From assembly GCF_023278565.1 (NCBI RefSeq), contig NC_064672.1, positions 4,650,001-4,714,000 on the forward strand: a stretch of 64,000 bases of DNA, in the 5' to 3' direction. Origin of the DNA: Colletotrichum lupini. Lineage: Eukaryota > Ascomycota > Sordariomycetes > Glomerellales > Glomerellaceae. The notes under the pieces are model-generated. The model was not told the DNA's origin, ran no database searches, and was given only the letters and a program-made list of their open reading frames with translations. Within the stretch, counting starts at the first letter, position 1. Every line of letters starts with the position of its first letter. The position numbers and the translations under genes were made by a program. Below, piece after piece: positions 45,324-58,397 of this stretch.

Positions 45324-48128
45324 CTACTCAATCTCTTCTATCCTAGGACGCTTCGTATTGACAGAAGGGAGTGATCGGTCTTGGTCGATGGTCAAGCCTG
45401 CCAGTCTCCCAATACTTGGTTCTCCCGTGTTGTATCCCGAAGCGACCATGGAGGACAGTTGCCAATTCTCCAAACTCTCAATCACATCTCGAGCGTGCTG
45501 CTGAACTAGACCATCATTGTCTGTGACTGCAACGTATTTCAGAGTCCTCGTAATGTCCTCCCGGCTCTGGTCGGTCAATCCGAAACCGAGCCTCCTACCT
45601 GACTGTTTGGCAGCATCAAGGGCCTTGACGAAGCCCAGAACAGCCAAGATGGCTGCACGCCGGATGATCCCTTTTTCGATTTCCCGCTCCAGCGCCAGCA
45701 CATTGATGCAGAGGTCCACTGCGATGGACACGAGGTCAGGCCCAATGCCCGCAATATTGGTTTCGAGGCCGACGGAGAAGATCGAAAGAGCAGATGCTCG
45801 CATACGGACGTCTTCGCTGCCTCTCTTGCTCTCCCACCCCTCAACAATCTGGGTCAGTATCTCGTTCTTGGCCAGCTCTTCTTCGGTCAGATCATCACTG
45901 AGATCTGGAACATCCCCTCCCCACGCATCCTCCGCCTGCTTCTTCTTCATGTCCTGCAGGCGTTTCTCCCGGGACTGCTTTGCCTCCGTCTTTGGTCGAT
46001 GACCTCGCCTTCCAGCAATCGACAGCAATGTTTCAGACACACGCCTCGCAACGTCACCGGCAAAAGTCTCGCCGAGGCGCTCAATCACTTGAACCAAGGC
46101 CTCTCCGAAGCGTAAGCGGACATCCGTTGACGAGGTTTCCTTCGAGTCCAGGTAATGCTCAAGGATCTCCTGTGTAGTTGCTTTGGGGTGTCTGTTCGCC
46201 AGTTGGGTCAGAAGCTTCACAACCCGGAGATTGATAAAGTCTTCGCTGTCTTGAAGTAGAGACGAAAGGAGAACGAGGGTGGCTTGCACGTCCAAGACAG
46301 AACTATCAGAGGCCACTAGGCCCGATATCAAGTTGATTCCCTCGGAGCGGATCGGCGGAGGATTATCTGCTTGAGTAATGTACTCCAGTGCAAGCTTGTA
46401 CGTTCGCCTGTCCTCAATCTGCTTATCGGTAGGCACAAAAGCGCCCTCTTCTGCGGGGTCGATAGCCTCACGGTATCTTAGCAAGAGCGTCAGGTTCTTC
46501 GCTGTAGGAGAAACTTCAGGGCGTCCCGCTGCGCCAAGTTTAGCAAGGGACGTTTCAAGAGCTTGTAGAACTTCAGTCTTCAGGTTTGACTTTTTGAAGC
46601 TTGGGGCTGTGATGACTAAGTTGAACAAGCTTAAAGCAACCGCGATGATGTCGTCAGACTGGTCTTGGAGGCCGCTGGGATCCAGGATCTGCGCCACCAG
46701 CTCAGTAACTTGCGTTCCGCGGCTGATCAGCTTGTCTGGGATTTGTTCCAGCATCTTCTGCAAGATTGTAATCTCGAGAAGTTGCTTGATATCACCCTGA
46801 GCCTGGCTGTCTTCCGCTTTGGTGAAAATTTCTGGCTTTTGGGTTGTGACCGTTGATTGGAACCATCGGCCAAGGAGGTCCAGAAAGAAGGTCGATGTTT
46901 CTTCGGGCGTGCAACTCGCCGTCAAGAGACGTATGAGAGCCTCGGAGCGTGTCTGGATCTCAGTCCAGTCTAGTTCTGGGGCTTGTGATCCCTGGCCCAG
47001 CCGAATGGCACATATTTGAAGATCGCCGTCAGAATTCGATTGATATCGCCACTGTGGTGTTTTGGTATACTCTCCTTGATATAGCAGGTTATCGACGACC
47101 TCATGTAACTTCGACACCGAAACACTTAGTTTCAGGAATGTGTGAAGCAATGATCTCGATGGCTTCGAATATCGGTCCTCGGTTCTTTTGTTGCCCTTGC
47201 TCTGACACGATATAGCCCATAGTTGTGCGAGAACCGGGTCAAGCATTCTTTTGGTCTGTGCTGGGTACGGTGTGGAGTTAATCATCGACGACATGCGGCG
47301 CAATGTGATGAAGAGATCGTCGGCAGTAACCAGGACGGCCTTTTCACTCAAATCAACAATCTCGGTTTCTTCGGTTTTGATGTGCAGCGCAACATTGTTG
47401 CTTTTGCGAGATGGATCCAAGTTGCGCAACAGAGGCTCAACAAAGACATTCCACCCAGGTGTTCCTGAAGCAGCGTCAGCATGGCTTCTAGCCTCTGGAT
47501 GAAGGCAAGGCTACTACCTGGTGCGCCAAATTGTTTCCTACCCAGTACTCCAAACATGATAATCTGTGCCGCTGCTACACTAAGTTCTGCCCCTTCGTTT
47601 CCGTCCAGCAGCACAATCAACTGGGGCGCAACCTTTGAGAACCAATCTTCAGGTGGTACAGTTGCTGGTGGGGAGGTGAGAATACGAGTGACGACAGCCA
47701 TGGCTTCCTGGGTGATATTGGCGCCTCTTTTCTGAGGAGTGGCTGCCTCGGATGCTTTAAGGGTGCTGCTCGGGTGCACTGAGAAGATGAACTCCATGGT
47801 TCCTCTCACGCCGTCAGGTCGGAGAGGAACCAGGGTCAGTATCTTCATGAGCTCTGGTCGTAGCCATTCTGGCGCAATTTTCGGCTTGATCAAGGCGTTC
47901 AAGACAGGCAGTAAGTTCCAAGAGCCATTCCTAGTCCCTCGTCAGAAGGTTTCGCCTGACATGGGGCCTCACTGCACCCACGTACCCGTCGATGAGCTTT
48001 TGAAATTCTTCTTGGGCGGCTGTTCGAGAAGCAGCGTCGGATGACGGATCAAACGCCCGTTTACCGGTGCTGAGAATTTCGTCGACTAATTTGGAGCGAG
48101 GGTCCTTTTCAGGTGTGTTTGGTTCCAT
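45324..48128 (-). CDS. RTP1: RNA polymerase II nuclear-import/assembly factor RTP1 (TANGO6 family)
   Basis: Three exons: 48128-47986, 47930-47518 and 47464-45324 (introns of 55 and 53 nt), giving 898 residues. The second intron (GTAGTA donor, CTGAC branch, CAG acceptor) corrects a frame change at AMLTLLQEHL and restores APGTPGWNVFVEPLLRNLD. The protein is all-helical, HEAT-like. The RTP1_C1 region includes SEDFINLRVVKLLTQLANRH and the following DVRLRFGEAL. The C-terminal RTP1_C2 region has MRASALSIFSVGLETN and RRAAILAVLGFVKAL. Yeast Rtp1 is required for nuclear import of RNA polymerase II. A GTCACGTG site lies 127 bp upstream of the start. Confidence 0.9.
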
Positions 48129-50927
48129 CTTTGCTGGATGCAGAGTTGAAGATACTGGATTTACACTTCCAGGTTGCTTTAGTAATTCAGCTTCGGGAGC
48201 CAGTAAGGTGCATACAGTGCGGATCTATCTTACACTGTATGTCTGTTTCGAGTGTCACGTGTCTGCGCGTGCGCGACTACACCATACGCGTCGTGTCAGT
48301 GCTCCTTCCCCTTCGTCTGGCACCCAGCGTGACCTTGGATTTCCACCTCACTTTTACAGCTCGGTTCCTCCTCAACACCTGCTGAAAAGCCAGCTTGACG
48401 CGTCTTCAACAGCAAGAATCACCACCGGATACGCAGCTTCCACCGGAGAATAATTCGAGATACGACCTTGGAAAACAGCTGCGTGCGCCTCGTCGCAGTC
48501 GGCAAAAGGAAGTTCTCTCGCCCGACATCCACTGCAACTGGACAAGGGCTCACCTTCGCACGACACCTCTCCATCAGTTCTCCGACTCTCATTTTCCTCG
48601 GAATGTCTATCGTAGACCTCTCAGCCAGGGCTGACACCCCGTGATGCGTCGCATCTCTACCTGAATCAGGACATTGAGCTTGCCGCGGATGGAATCATCA
48701 TGGCTTATGGTTGTCTATACCAGACAATTCAGTCCAGCTGAGAGAATGAGCTTCGGAACTTAACCCTAAGTATCCTTTTGGTTCAAGTCTTGCGCCCGCA
48801 GTCGTCGAATCTGTCTTTTAAATCCGCCCTGCTCCTCGATGCTACGCCGCTGAAAAGTGGTAACGCATTCGAGGGTCGTGGTGGATGGACTGGCAGGGAA
48901 CACATTCCAGTCACCGTTTGGTGCGCGAAAGGGGGTTACTATGAGTCGTATGGGTAAGAGCCTCTGGTCTGAGGCCACTCGTCAGGACCTATCCGCTGGA
49001 ACCAGAGCTCTGGCCAAGAATAGGTCGCCCGGAGAAGATGGCAGACTCGGCTTGCGGGGTCGAGCTGGCAACAGGCTATTGTCTTGGGGTGTTGCTAGGG
49101 ACAAGCGGAAGGAGCATTGCGTTTGCCACGAACGGTCAACATCGAAGTTTCAATCCATCTACAACCAGCCTTGGACTCCACTCGCCGGTCGTACGAAAGT
49201 ACTGCGATGTTTCCAGGCCTACAAACAGAAACTTTTCGATCTGACGAATCTCATCGCCACGCCCAGCTCTCGGCACCCACTTGTTCAGTACACCACCCCG
49301 GGACTCACTCAGCAGCCAAGAAATTGCCAGCATCAGACTCAGCAGCCAGTCGGCTTCTCTCCGAGCCACACCCACGGCAGTTGCCACGGATGTGACATGT
49401 CCGCATGTGATCTGGCCAGGCGCATCAGCCTCCAGTCGTGGGTTCTATCCCACGGCACCGGGGGACGCCAAGTCCACGTTGATCCCACCGGGACCCAACA
49501 GTTGCCCGGTGATTTTGCGTCAGCAAGAAGCACCGGATGAGAGCGCGGTTTTTCATGGATGTCTTTTGTCCGCGCGGAATGCCCTCCATTGCGTTTCGAG
49601 CACGGAGAGGAAACAAAAACTAGTCCAAGGAGGTCGTGCGATTCAAACGGAGAGAGCTTCCGCCGAGTGCCTGAGAGCACACAGACTGGGATCCAATTCG
49701 CCGAACTCCGGGTGGCTGTGTAAGTGACGGTTGTGGCTCGTGAGTGGGAGACAACTCGGGCGACACACGCAAAGGCTCTGGGTGGGAGGGACGGACTGGC
49801 TGAACAGGTCTGAAGCGATACCGGGACCCATCTCGTGTTGGAGTCAAAGTTTTGTGCTTGTCCGGGATCGTGGAAGACGTGCATTGGTGGTCTATTCCCT
49901 GCCTCACCTAGGCCTCGGCACTCGTTGGACGAAAAAGGGCAGGCCTATGGACGGCAGTCCTGGTTGCCGTCTCTCCAGAAATGGCGAGATTGGCAACCCC
50001 CTTAACGCCTGGGGATAAGTCTAACCAAGATCCCCCAAGAGACAATTGATTCGGGTGCTAACATGGCTCAGGGCTGGGGACGGGAAATGAGTGGAGGGGA
50101 AAGCAGCTGGGTATAGCATGGGTTTGTGCTATGCGCTCCGGGGTTTGATGACTGATGAAAAGAGAAACAGGAGATTGATCTAGACCACGGCGTCCAGACC
50201 TGATTTGAGAAAATTTTGAAATATCACAGCAGAGGCTTCACGGACAATCCTTGAAACAGACGCTGTGCACCGAAGAGAAGCATTTTATCTGACCTTAGAC
50301 CAAGGGGCATCCCAATTGTTCAGTGCCATTTCGATTGTGGCTCTGGGCTGCAGGAATCGCAGGTTACGCGGAGCTATTCGCTACAGCATGTGCTTATAGC
50401 CCCACCTAAGAAGCTTGATTCGCTGCCCCATTGTAGATCTGAAACCCACCAATGTGTCAATCCCGGACTACGCTCTTCCCAGCCACTTGACGTCACAATC
50501 TGCAAGCTAACCAGAACAGGCTTCATCTCACAGCCAACTCAGGGCAGCTGGGAATCTGGGACAAGAGAAACAATGGGCTGCCACCTGCTATCTACGGAGT
50601 GCGGTCTACCTACCTTAATCAAGCAGAGGTAAGCACGGTCATCACGCCTAAAGAGACTAGGTGGGAGACAACGACCGCCGATCTCAACATCCTCCCACCC
50701 ATTCTTTTCTTTCTCTTCTCCGCGCCACAGCCGTTTCTTCCGAACAACCTCAGCACGGAGTAGTCGGTTTTGTTGGTTCTGGGCTGGTGCCTCGAGTTAT
50801 TCTTCTGTGATTATCGTTGCCATTGTTGCATCTCTAGCTGCTGTCACCGCTCGGGACTGACATCATCGTCGCTACCTTACCAAACGCGGTGATCACAACA
50901 TCGCAAACCACACAATCCCATTCCGCC
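48129..50927. other. 2.8-kb intergenic region between divergent genes
   Basis: Lies between RTP1 (minus) and the APP1-like gene (plus) and must hold both promoters. Contains GTCACGTG at 48254-48261. Open frames of up to 227 codons occur (for example 48857-49540 plus), but their composition is not protein-like and no family was recognised. Confidence 0.45.
48254..48261. promoter_or_regulatory. E-box GTCACGTG upstream of RTP1
   Basis: The core TCACGTG, the Cbf1/USF-type half of RTCACRTG, at about 127-133 bp upstream of the RTP1 start. A related perfect palindrome lies upstream of the next gene (45094). Confidence 0.4.
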
Positions 50928-52488
50928 ATGGCCCTGTTCCGTGCAGCTCTGCTGCCTCTGGCGCTCCTCCCAGCCGTTCTGGCTGCACCTGCACCGGTCG
51001 ATCCCGCCCACCCAATGATCACACCCCCGCCGACGCGTGTGAAAAGAGAGCCTAGCTTGACGGACGACATCGACAGCTATGTCCACAGCATCCTCGGTGA
51101 TGCTTCCTCCTGGGTAGCTTCTGGCATTCCTGCATTCTTCCAGGGCTTCCCAACTGGCACCGCGGTCCTCAGTTCTCTTGGTATCAGCAATGGTGACCTG
51201 GATGCAAAGCCTACCCAGATCTTGAATCTGCCGTGAGTACCAATAACCTGTCGCTGTGTGTATTTTTACAAGCTAATTCTGCGTTTGCAGGGCCTACGGA
51301 AACTGGACCGATGAAGGTTGGAATGTCCGCATTCACGGCAACGTCTTCAAACAGCCCAATATCAGCCAGTCCAAGGTCGACGACTTGGCCAATGTTTTCT
51401 TTATCGATGTCGACATCAAAGACCTGCCTGCCGACCAACAAGCCCAGGCACGCAATGTCACCGAGTCCATTTTCGTCGTCCAACAAGATGACCAAAATGT
51501 CACCATGAACTTCGTCAACGACGTCTCCGTGAGACCTGGTGCCAGCGGAGGAGCCGTCAATGCCCGTGGCGGCGCACAATCGATCAACTTGCCCTACTTG
51601 ACAACGGCCGAAGGTGACTTTGACGCGTTTGTCAAGTTGCGCAACACCACAGGCTCGACGGGCGGCCACATGTTGCCAGGCAATGCCACGTCGTCAATCC
51701 AGACTCTCAACATGTACGCCAACGGCACGTTGACGGGCAACGCGACAGCCTATCTCGTCCCTCCCACGGGCTTCACCATCATCTCCGACATTGACGACAT
51801 TCTCCGCGTCACCAAGATCTACGAGCCCAAAGAGGGCCTGCTCAACTCCTTTGCGCGCCCCTTCACCCAGTGGGAGAACATGCCCCAAATCTACGCCAAC
51901 TGGTCGGCATCCATCCCCGACTTCCACTTCCACTACTTAACTACGACCCCCGAGCAGGTCACGCGCAACTACATGGAGTTCATCTACAAGACGTATCCCC
52001 TGGGCAGCTTCGACACTCGTCCTCTCAACTTCTCTGATGTCTCAGCGACGCTGTCCATCCGAAGATTCCTGCTTGACAAGATCTTCCAGACTTTCCCGCA
52101 GCGAAAGTTCGTCCTGGTAGCCGACACGACCAACTCCGATGTCATGAAGGCGTATCCCGCGTTGTACAAGGACTACCCGGGCCAGGTCCAGTGCATCTTC
52201 TTGCGAAACACCAGTGCCACCGACTCTGGCAACAAGTTCCCCTACAACACCGAGGGCTTCAAAGATATCCCTCAGAACAACTACATGTTCTTCAGAGTGC
52301 CGGATGACTTGACAAACCTGGACATTGTAAATGGGCAGTGTTATAATGCCACCATCCCGCAGAACGTCACCTTCAAGACGCAGGGCCTGCCGTTCGGGCT
52401 GGGCAACGCAGCTGGATCTCTGGCGCCACCGAGCACGTGGGCGGTGGCCGTCGTCATGTTTGGTATGAGTTTGGCTGCCTTGTTGTAG
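50928..52488 (+). CDS. Secreted, probably GPI-anchored APP1/DUF2183-type phosphatase
   Basis: Two exons, 50928-51232 and 51291-52488, around a 58-nt intron (GTGAGT donor, CTAAT branch, CAG acceptor), giving 500 residues. A signal peptide is evident (MALFRAALLPLALLPAVLA), with a KR dibasic site soon after in TRVKREPS, suggesting Kex2-type maturation. The catalytic HAD-like motif is SDIDDILRVT with aspartates 268 and 270, the signature of the APP1/lipin-type phosphatidate phosphatase domain. Many N-x-S/T sites suggest glycosylation. The C-terminus is a Ser/Pro linker then a hydrophobic stretch, TWAVAVVMFGMSLAALL, with no charged tail, consistent with a GPI anchor. Activity on phosphatidate is inferred from the domain. 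Yeast App1 is cytosolic; this version faces the outside. Confidence 0.88.
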
Positions 52489-53168
52489 CGGTAAGAGGGA
52501 GAGGAACACAATGAACACACACGAGTAATGTTTTAAAGAGGAAAAAAAAGATTTCTGGTTCCACATCATGTTGCGGTCTAGGCCCTTTCACCGCCTGTGT
52601 ATTGTCTTGAAATATAATGTTTTTGCAATATGCACCATCATGACACGAGCGCGGCATTTCTTTCCCACCCCCCAAGTGAAGCCAAGCTAGACGGGTGGCC
52701 TATAGACGTTCATCTCACCGCCAATGCCGCTCGTCGGAGTTGAAGCCGGGCGATGTGAGTGTACGGTTTTGTGTCGCGGCCCGGCTGAGGCTGTGCTGCA
52801 GATTTTGGGTTTTCTGGTAGGTAAGGAAGGGGTAGGAAAGGGGAAATTGGTGGCACTTTAGTGGACGGCATTGAAACTCCGTGGGGCTTCTGGCGAGAGG
52901 GAGTTTTGACGACTAAGCATCGGGCTGTCTGTCACTGCTAGAGAGGGAGGGATCTTCTGCAGGTCAACCAACGCATATGAGGTACATGCCTATTCAGTAC
53001 GTACATGTGTACAAACTCCGTAAACACACATGAGAAACCACGGCTGGAGTACCGTTCGCTTTTTGCCTCCTTGCCTAAACATCTGCGCCACCGTGCTTCT
53101 AATCTAGGAGCAGAAGGAGATTCGACAAAACTCCATGTCAAACAATCACATTATTACAGCAAATATTA
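52489..53168. other. Intergenic, APP1-like 3' flank to MITE
   Basis: No coding region supported; ACTCCGTAA word at about 53015-53023. It ends at the inverted-repeat element. Confidence 0.5.
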
Positions 53169-53226
53169 ATTACCGTAGAAACTCGAGCACTTCAAACTTG
53201 CGTTAGCCCGTGCTAACCCTACTAGC
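53169..53226 (+). repeat. Left terminal inverted repeat of MITE
   Basis: 58 bp, 55 of 58 identical to the reverse complement of the right arm. All three differences are transitions. Confidence 0.92.
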
Positions 53227-53435
53227 TACCCATACTAAACCTTTTTAGGGGGTTAATTATATTTAATTATATAATTAACTATACTATATATAAAAGGTAG
53301 TAAGTAATTATTTTCTATTTTTTACTCTTACTTAACTACTTTTAGCCTTAATAGCGAGCTCTTATTAGCTAGATTAATTAGAATAGTAGTAACTACGTTT
53401 AACTACTTTAAATAATATTACGATTCTACTAGAGC

Positions 53436-53493
53436 GCTAGTAGGGTTAGCGCGGGCTAACGCAAGTTTAAAGTGCTCGAGTTTCTATGGTAAT
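53436..53493 (-). repeat. Right terminal inverted repeat of MITE
   Basis: 58 bp, partner of 53169-53226. It carries CTTTAAAC where the left arm has the C-bearing form, the direction expected of C-to-T decay. Confidence 0.92.
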
Positions 53494-56400
53494 GTTGAAC
53501 ACTACTGTTTTGAGACATGTGTCGAGGTATTAGGGGTATGGAACAACCTGTCTCCCTGCCTTTGAACTTGTACATTGGTTAGCTGATGCTTATTTCCTTA
53601 CTACGTACTCCCTCCCTTGGTTACTTACATACTGAGAAGGTGTACGTTGTCGCCCCCACCCTCCATAACAGAATCAATACATATGCATGCGCAACTCTTG
53701 AATCCATGGAAACCTCAACACTACTGCTTACCTACGTGCCAACAAACGCGGGTTTGTTCACTGAACATTGACGAGGCTACATGTAATACGAGCAGTCGGG
53801 CATGTCGGTTCTTTGCCGCCTCCCTCATTTTAACCGATATCTTTTTTTCTAGGCAAGCCCCCATGTGAAAGAGGGGAAACTGGCCCGAAAGGGATGATGA
53901 CATGACTTGAGGCGGATCAGTACGAGCACCACCAGTACACCAGACAGCAAGCTTGGGTATAGAGGAAATCCCATAACCGTCGGAAACCGAAAACAGCTTC
54001 TTTCTTTCCGAGCGAGGTGCCTCGGGCCATATGCTCCGGGCCGATGAAATCGACCTGAACTTCCGGGGGCGAGAGTCGGGACGGGGGAGGGAGGTGGAAA
54101 AGACCAATGTGGATGCAGGATAAACGGCCTCGCATATCGGCTGCCTTGTCGCCGCCGCCGCCACCACGTTATAACACGCAATGTGAAGAGGTGCTGCGCC
54201 CAAGCTTCCAATGTCAATGGGGAATTAGATTAGTCAGGTGGGGGAGAAGAATAAGGAGCGGTCGATCGAAAGAGGCTGACAGGCATCAGCTGGGTAAAGT
54301 GAAGGTACTGTAGGTGTAGGTAGACGACGAAAAAGGTGGAGAGCCCTTTTTTTGTCAAAGGTTGGGGCGGGATAGGGTGTCATAGGCTGGTGTGGAGGAG
54401 GGGATAGTCTGTAGATGTGCGTAGGGTTTGACATCAGATGAGATTGATTGTCAAGGACGATGAATGAGTCGGAGTTCGGATAAGTCCGTGGCGGAAGAGT
54501 CATGTTAGTCATCTGTGAGACTGTAGACTGTAGACTTTGTAGATGTATGGCGTATTGCATTCATCGCGTACACGTAGACAGCTAGCTAGTGGCAGCATCG
54601 TAAAGGAAGCCTCGTATAGAGCCGAAAACGACGTTGCCGTCATCGATAGCGTCAAGTGGCTGCTGGTCGTCGCATCTCACCTCACCTCGCCTCTGCCACT
54701 GTCTCTGCCTTGCGCCGCACAATAGCTATGGTAGTCGTCGCGTGCGCCCGCCCCCCCTTCTTTCCCCTTATGATCTATCACAGCCACGATGCGTGCTGAC
54801 ATGGCTGTCTGCCTGTACTGGAAGAGTTCACCGCATCTTGGCAACCCGCCTGACCTTATCGCGATTCAAGTGTGTGTTTGGATGCTTGGCCGCCACCCAG
54901 GGTCCTGATTTTGCTGCTGTGTGCCAGATAGTATCCCAAAAATTCGACAATGTCTGGGTACGGTACCTTTGATGTGAAGGGACTTACGAAAGGCGGATAC
55001 CTGGTGTGGGACCATTTTCTAACGGTCGCGCCCAGATCAGACGGGATGCGCGCAGGGGTGAGGGGATGGTATGGGAGGGAGTACGTATTTGACGGAAAAG
55101 GGATATCAAGTCGCAACCGAAAGGGCGGGTTTCGGGGGTCTAGCGATGGTTGCGTTTACCGTGTACGGTCAAGGTGTAATCTTAGAAAAGTTGTGTGTGG
55201 GAAATGGAAATGAGAGACTTGACTTGGGTGGTGAAGGTACGGAGTACATACTTGGAAGGGGGGAGGTCCAAGAATCTCGGTCCAATTGAGAGCTCCGGTG
55301 ACATTGCGGATCCGGGTTGCCGACCCCACCCGGCCGCATGTGGTCTGTGTCACCACAGCTCCACAGTCCCACCGTTCCGTCTCGTCGTTTCTTGGTGTGC
55401 CGCCCATCTCCAGCTACCACGGTATGTACGCCCAAACGTTGAAACAAGCCACCAGCAACAACACCACCGAATCCTACACTATGTGCTTCTCTGACAGTTC
55501 AGTCCTGCAGTCCAGACTGTCCAGTCCACCTCGTCCACCACCCTCCACCGGACCAGGCTCCTGACTCCTCCCTCATCCTCGGCTTTACCTGCCTGCCCTT
55601 GCAACCCCCTTCCCTGTTCGGTTTCTGCCTGCCGGCGGATGGTGGGTAGTTACCAACTTGCGCGAGTCGATTTGCAGCATATCTTGCGGAGCTATCCAAG
55701 CCGCACTTGGGGTCTTCTACAGCATCCTTGCTCCCTCACTGTTGACGATGTCAGTTGAGACATGAACCAGCATGAAAACGGATTGGCGCTTGGCTGTGGC
55801 GCTTAAGGCGATGCCGTTACAGCGTCACTGATACCTGCCAGAGGCCATGACCACTATTGAAACAGGCTGAATTTTCTGACAGAGCCATGGAAATGAGCCC
55901 ATTACCCCATTACCTAGCTATTCACGCTATTGTTTCTGGTCAGGCCTCTCCTCCTTCACTGCATTAGCACCTGTCGGTGTTCCCATATCCCCGTCTGTGT
56001 TACCGTGACCATGTTACCGCCTTGAGTGGAAAACAGCCCCCAAGACCCCAAATGCCCTTGGCCCCCTTCTCCAGAGTCCAGATACCTATCTAGCCACCTA
56101 GCGGATCGAGTGACATATCGCTAGTCGCCTTACCTAAGTCGCTCACGATCGGCTGTCTTTAGTCTGTGCTGTTCATGAACATCATGTCTTGGCATGACTA
56201 GATGGCTACCCTTACTATCATGAGTCGCTCTACTTCCTATGCTCAAGACGATTCATTTTGTTTCATGATATGCATTCTCAAAGTCCTGCGAGTGCCTCCT
56301 CTGATCTCAAATTGGGTTTCCTGATTTAGAAGGCCGGTGATAGGCAGGTCTCACTCACAATACATAGTGCTTGCCTGTCTCTGGTCCACGAATACATTTG

Positions 56401-58397
56401 CCCCTTGATGTCTCCAATTTCCAATTCTACATGGGCAAGCGAGACCGAGACGGAGACGTTAGCATAGCAATGGAAGGCAGCAAGGCTTATTGCCAGTTTC
56501 CTAAAAGGATACGGGTTTAAGACAATGGTACCTGAGGCCGCGCATGGCAAGCATTCTGAGAAATGAGCTTGGCACCTTCCGTGCCAATATATCCTTGTCG
56601 TCTTATTGCATTTCTGTCATCCACGGATGCAGTGCAGTTCTTTCTTGTCCACTGCCCAACTCCAACTCCAATCCAACACCAACATCAATGCCTGACGTCG
56701 AAACGGTCAACACAACCACGTATTGGCTCCGAGTCGTCTTCCATGCCCTCCCTTCCCTGCCTTGCCTTATATCTCCGTTAGCAACAGCATCAGGCAGGCG
56801 ACCTGTCACAATACATGACTTGTTAGCCACACCAGCAACCTCGGATCATCTTTCGCATACCATGCAGCTGCGTGAGGAGCCAGCAAGCTAACGAGCATCA
56901 GCATGACCTTGACCTTGTCGACAACATCCAAGAAAGAAAAGAAAAGCGGTAGCCTCGGAGGCAAAGTTAGTTTCTTTCATGAGCAGACAGGCTCGTTTAC
57001 AGGTCGGCCATCTCCAATCACATCTTGGCGATTGAGCATATCCCATCGGCAGGACGACTTCCAACATCATAGTCATGCCATCGAATGACTTGCTTCATCC
57101 TTCAATACTGTGCCACGAGGCACACACCCTCGAGCTTCCGCTGCAGGTGTTCTGATGAGATCATCGAGCCGGACCAGTCCAACTAAGCTCGAGTCGTACA
57201 AACTTGTCGAATCCGGTACCAGCCTCAGCCCGTATTGGTAGACGAAAACGACAACTGGCTGTGCAACCCATGGTTCCCATGCGAAAGACCCTGGCTCTGC
57301 TAGCTTGCCGGCATGACTTGGGATCCTTCGCCTGCTACCTACTATCACCACCAACTCGTCTTAGGTAGTGCCCGCCAACGAACGTTGGTTGTGGTTTCAC
57401 TGGCGATTTGGTTACCCATTCGCAAGGCTCGAGTCGGGCCAATGCAGACGCCCGTTGACCGCTGATGGCCGTTTTGCGCTCGAGTCGCAACGGGATGCGC
57501 TGACCCCGGCCTGCTGACAACGACGCCGCCTACTTCCGACTTGGTAGACGACATCCGATTCCAGAACCCCGCTTACCCGCGAACCTGGGCCCATGGCATT
57601 GGCTGTCTTTGCGGTATTGGAGTAGTTCTTGTCTGTCCAATCAAGACCTACTCACTCCACAATCGTAGGGCCAGGACCACGATCACGATCGCTGCCCATG
57701 CAAGGCCACACCCCCAGTGGCTGCACGCATGCCCTTTCCTGGTCGTTGCCACAGCGTGGCGAGTTGCTGGCCTGCTGCTCCGCTGCTCCTGGCCGTTAGT
57801 AGGAGTTTCAATCGGTCTCACCTAGCATCCAGAGGGCCAATTTGCCCGACACCAGTCCTTTGGCACTGCTTTATCGGTACAAGGCCGACTTGACAGGTCG
57901 TGGACTGCTGGGAAATGGCCTGCACTATTGAGTATACCCTCGGACGCTACCACATGGCTTTTTTTCCGACTCATGTTCGACATGGAAACAATCAGCCACA
58001 GGCCGGATCAGGCATACACATTTGCATTAGTCCCGTCGATCCAGGAAACATCCAAGAGAAAGAGCGTTTATTGCTGGCTACTGATGACCACTCGTTATGC
58101 TTTCAAGCCATGGGAACTCCTATCGATGCCAAAATTACCGCGAAAAATCCATATGGGCCAAAATCTTTGCCCGAGACCTGCCACGCCTGCGGTCACCCCG
58201 TCCTGTCAAGTGCCGATCGCTTAGTCCGTTCCATCGGCTCTGCGACAGCCTAGTCAATGGTCGAGACCGTCTATTCGGTTCCACATTCGGCGGTGGCAGA
58301 CTTTTTGGCCTTTTTGCGGCTCTATTCCTGAAATATCCCTTCTTCGTTGAAGTGTCCCGGACGGAGTGAAGCTTTCAACCGACTCGGAGTTCACCGT
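53494..58397. other. 4.9-kb gene-poor region
   Basis: No intact gene recognised. All frames are short, with atypical composition. The word GTACGGAGTAC occurs at 55237-55247. It may be intergenic DNA, decayed genes or non-coding transcription units; the base composition is not strongly AT-rich, so it is not a heavily RIP-mutated block. Confidence 0.4.

Larger units (their letters stand above)
53169..53493. mobile_element. MITE-like element with 58-bp terminal inverted repeats
   Basis: A 325-bp element bounded by 58-bp inverted repeats (53169-53226 and 53436-53493) that are identical except at three positions, all of transition type (G/A, C/T, T/C). The ends run ATTACCRTAGAAACTCGAGC... and the innermost 15 bases GCTAACCCTACTAGC are perfect. 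The interior is very AT-rich with no transposase frame. TA bases adjoin CCRTAG at both ends, as expected for a TA target duplication of a Tc1/mariner-type element. The transition-only differences and the AT-rich core fit repeat-induced point mutation. It is non-autonomous; the family is not identified. Confidence 0.88.

Noticed and set aside
48857..49540. 227-codon plus-strand frame between RTP1 and the APP1-like gene
   Set aside because: No family resemblance, no conserved motif and no splice context; composition typical of chance frames.
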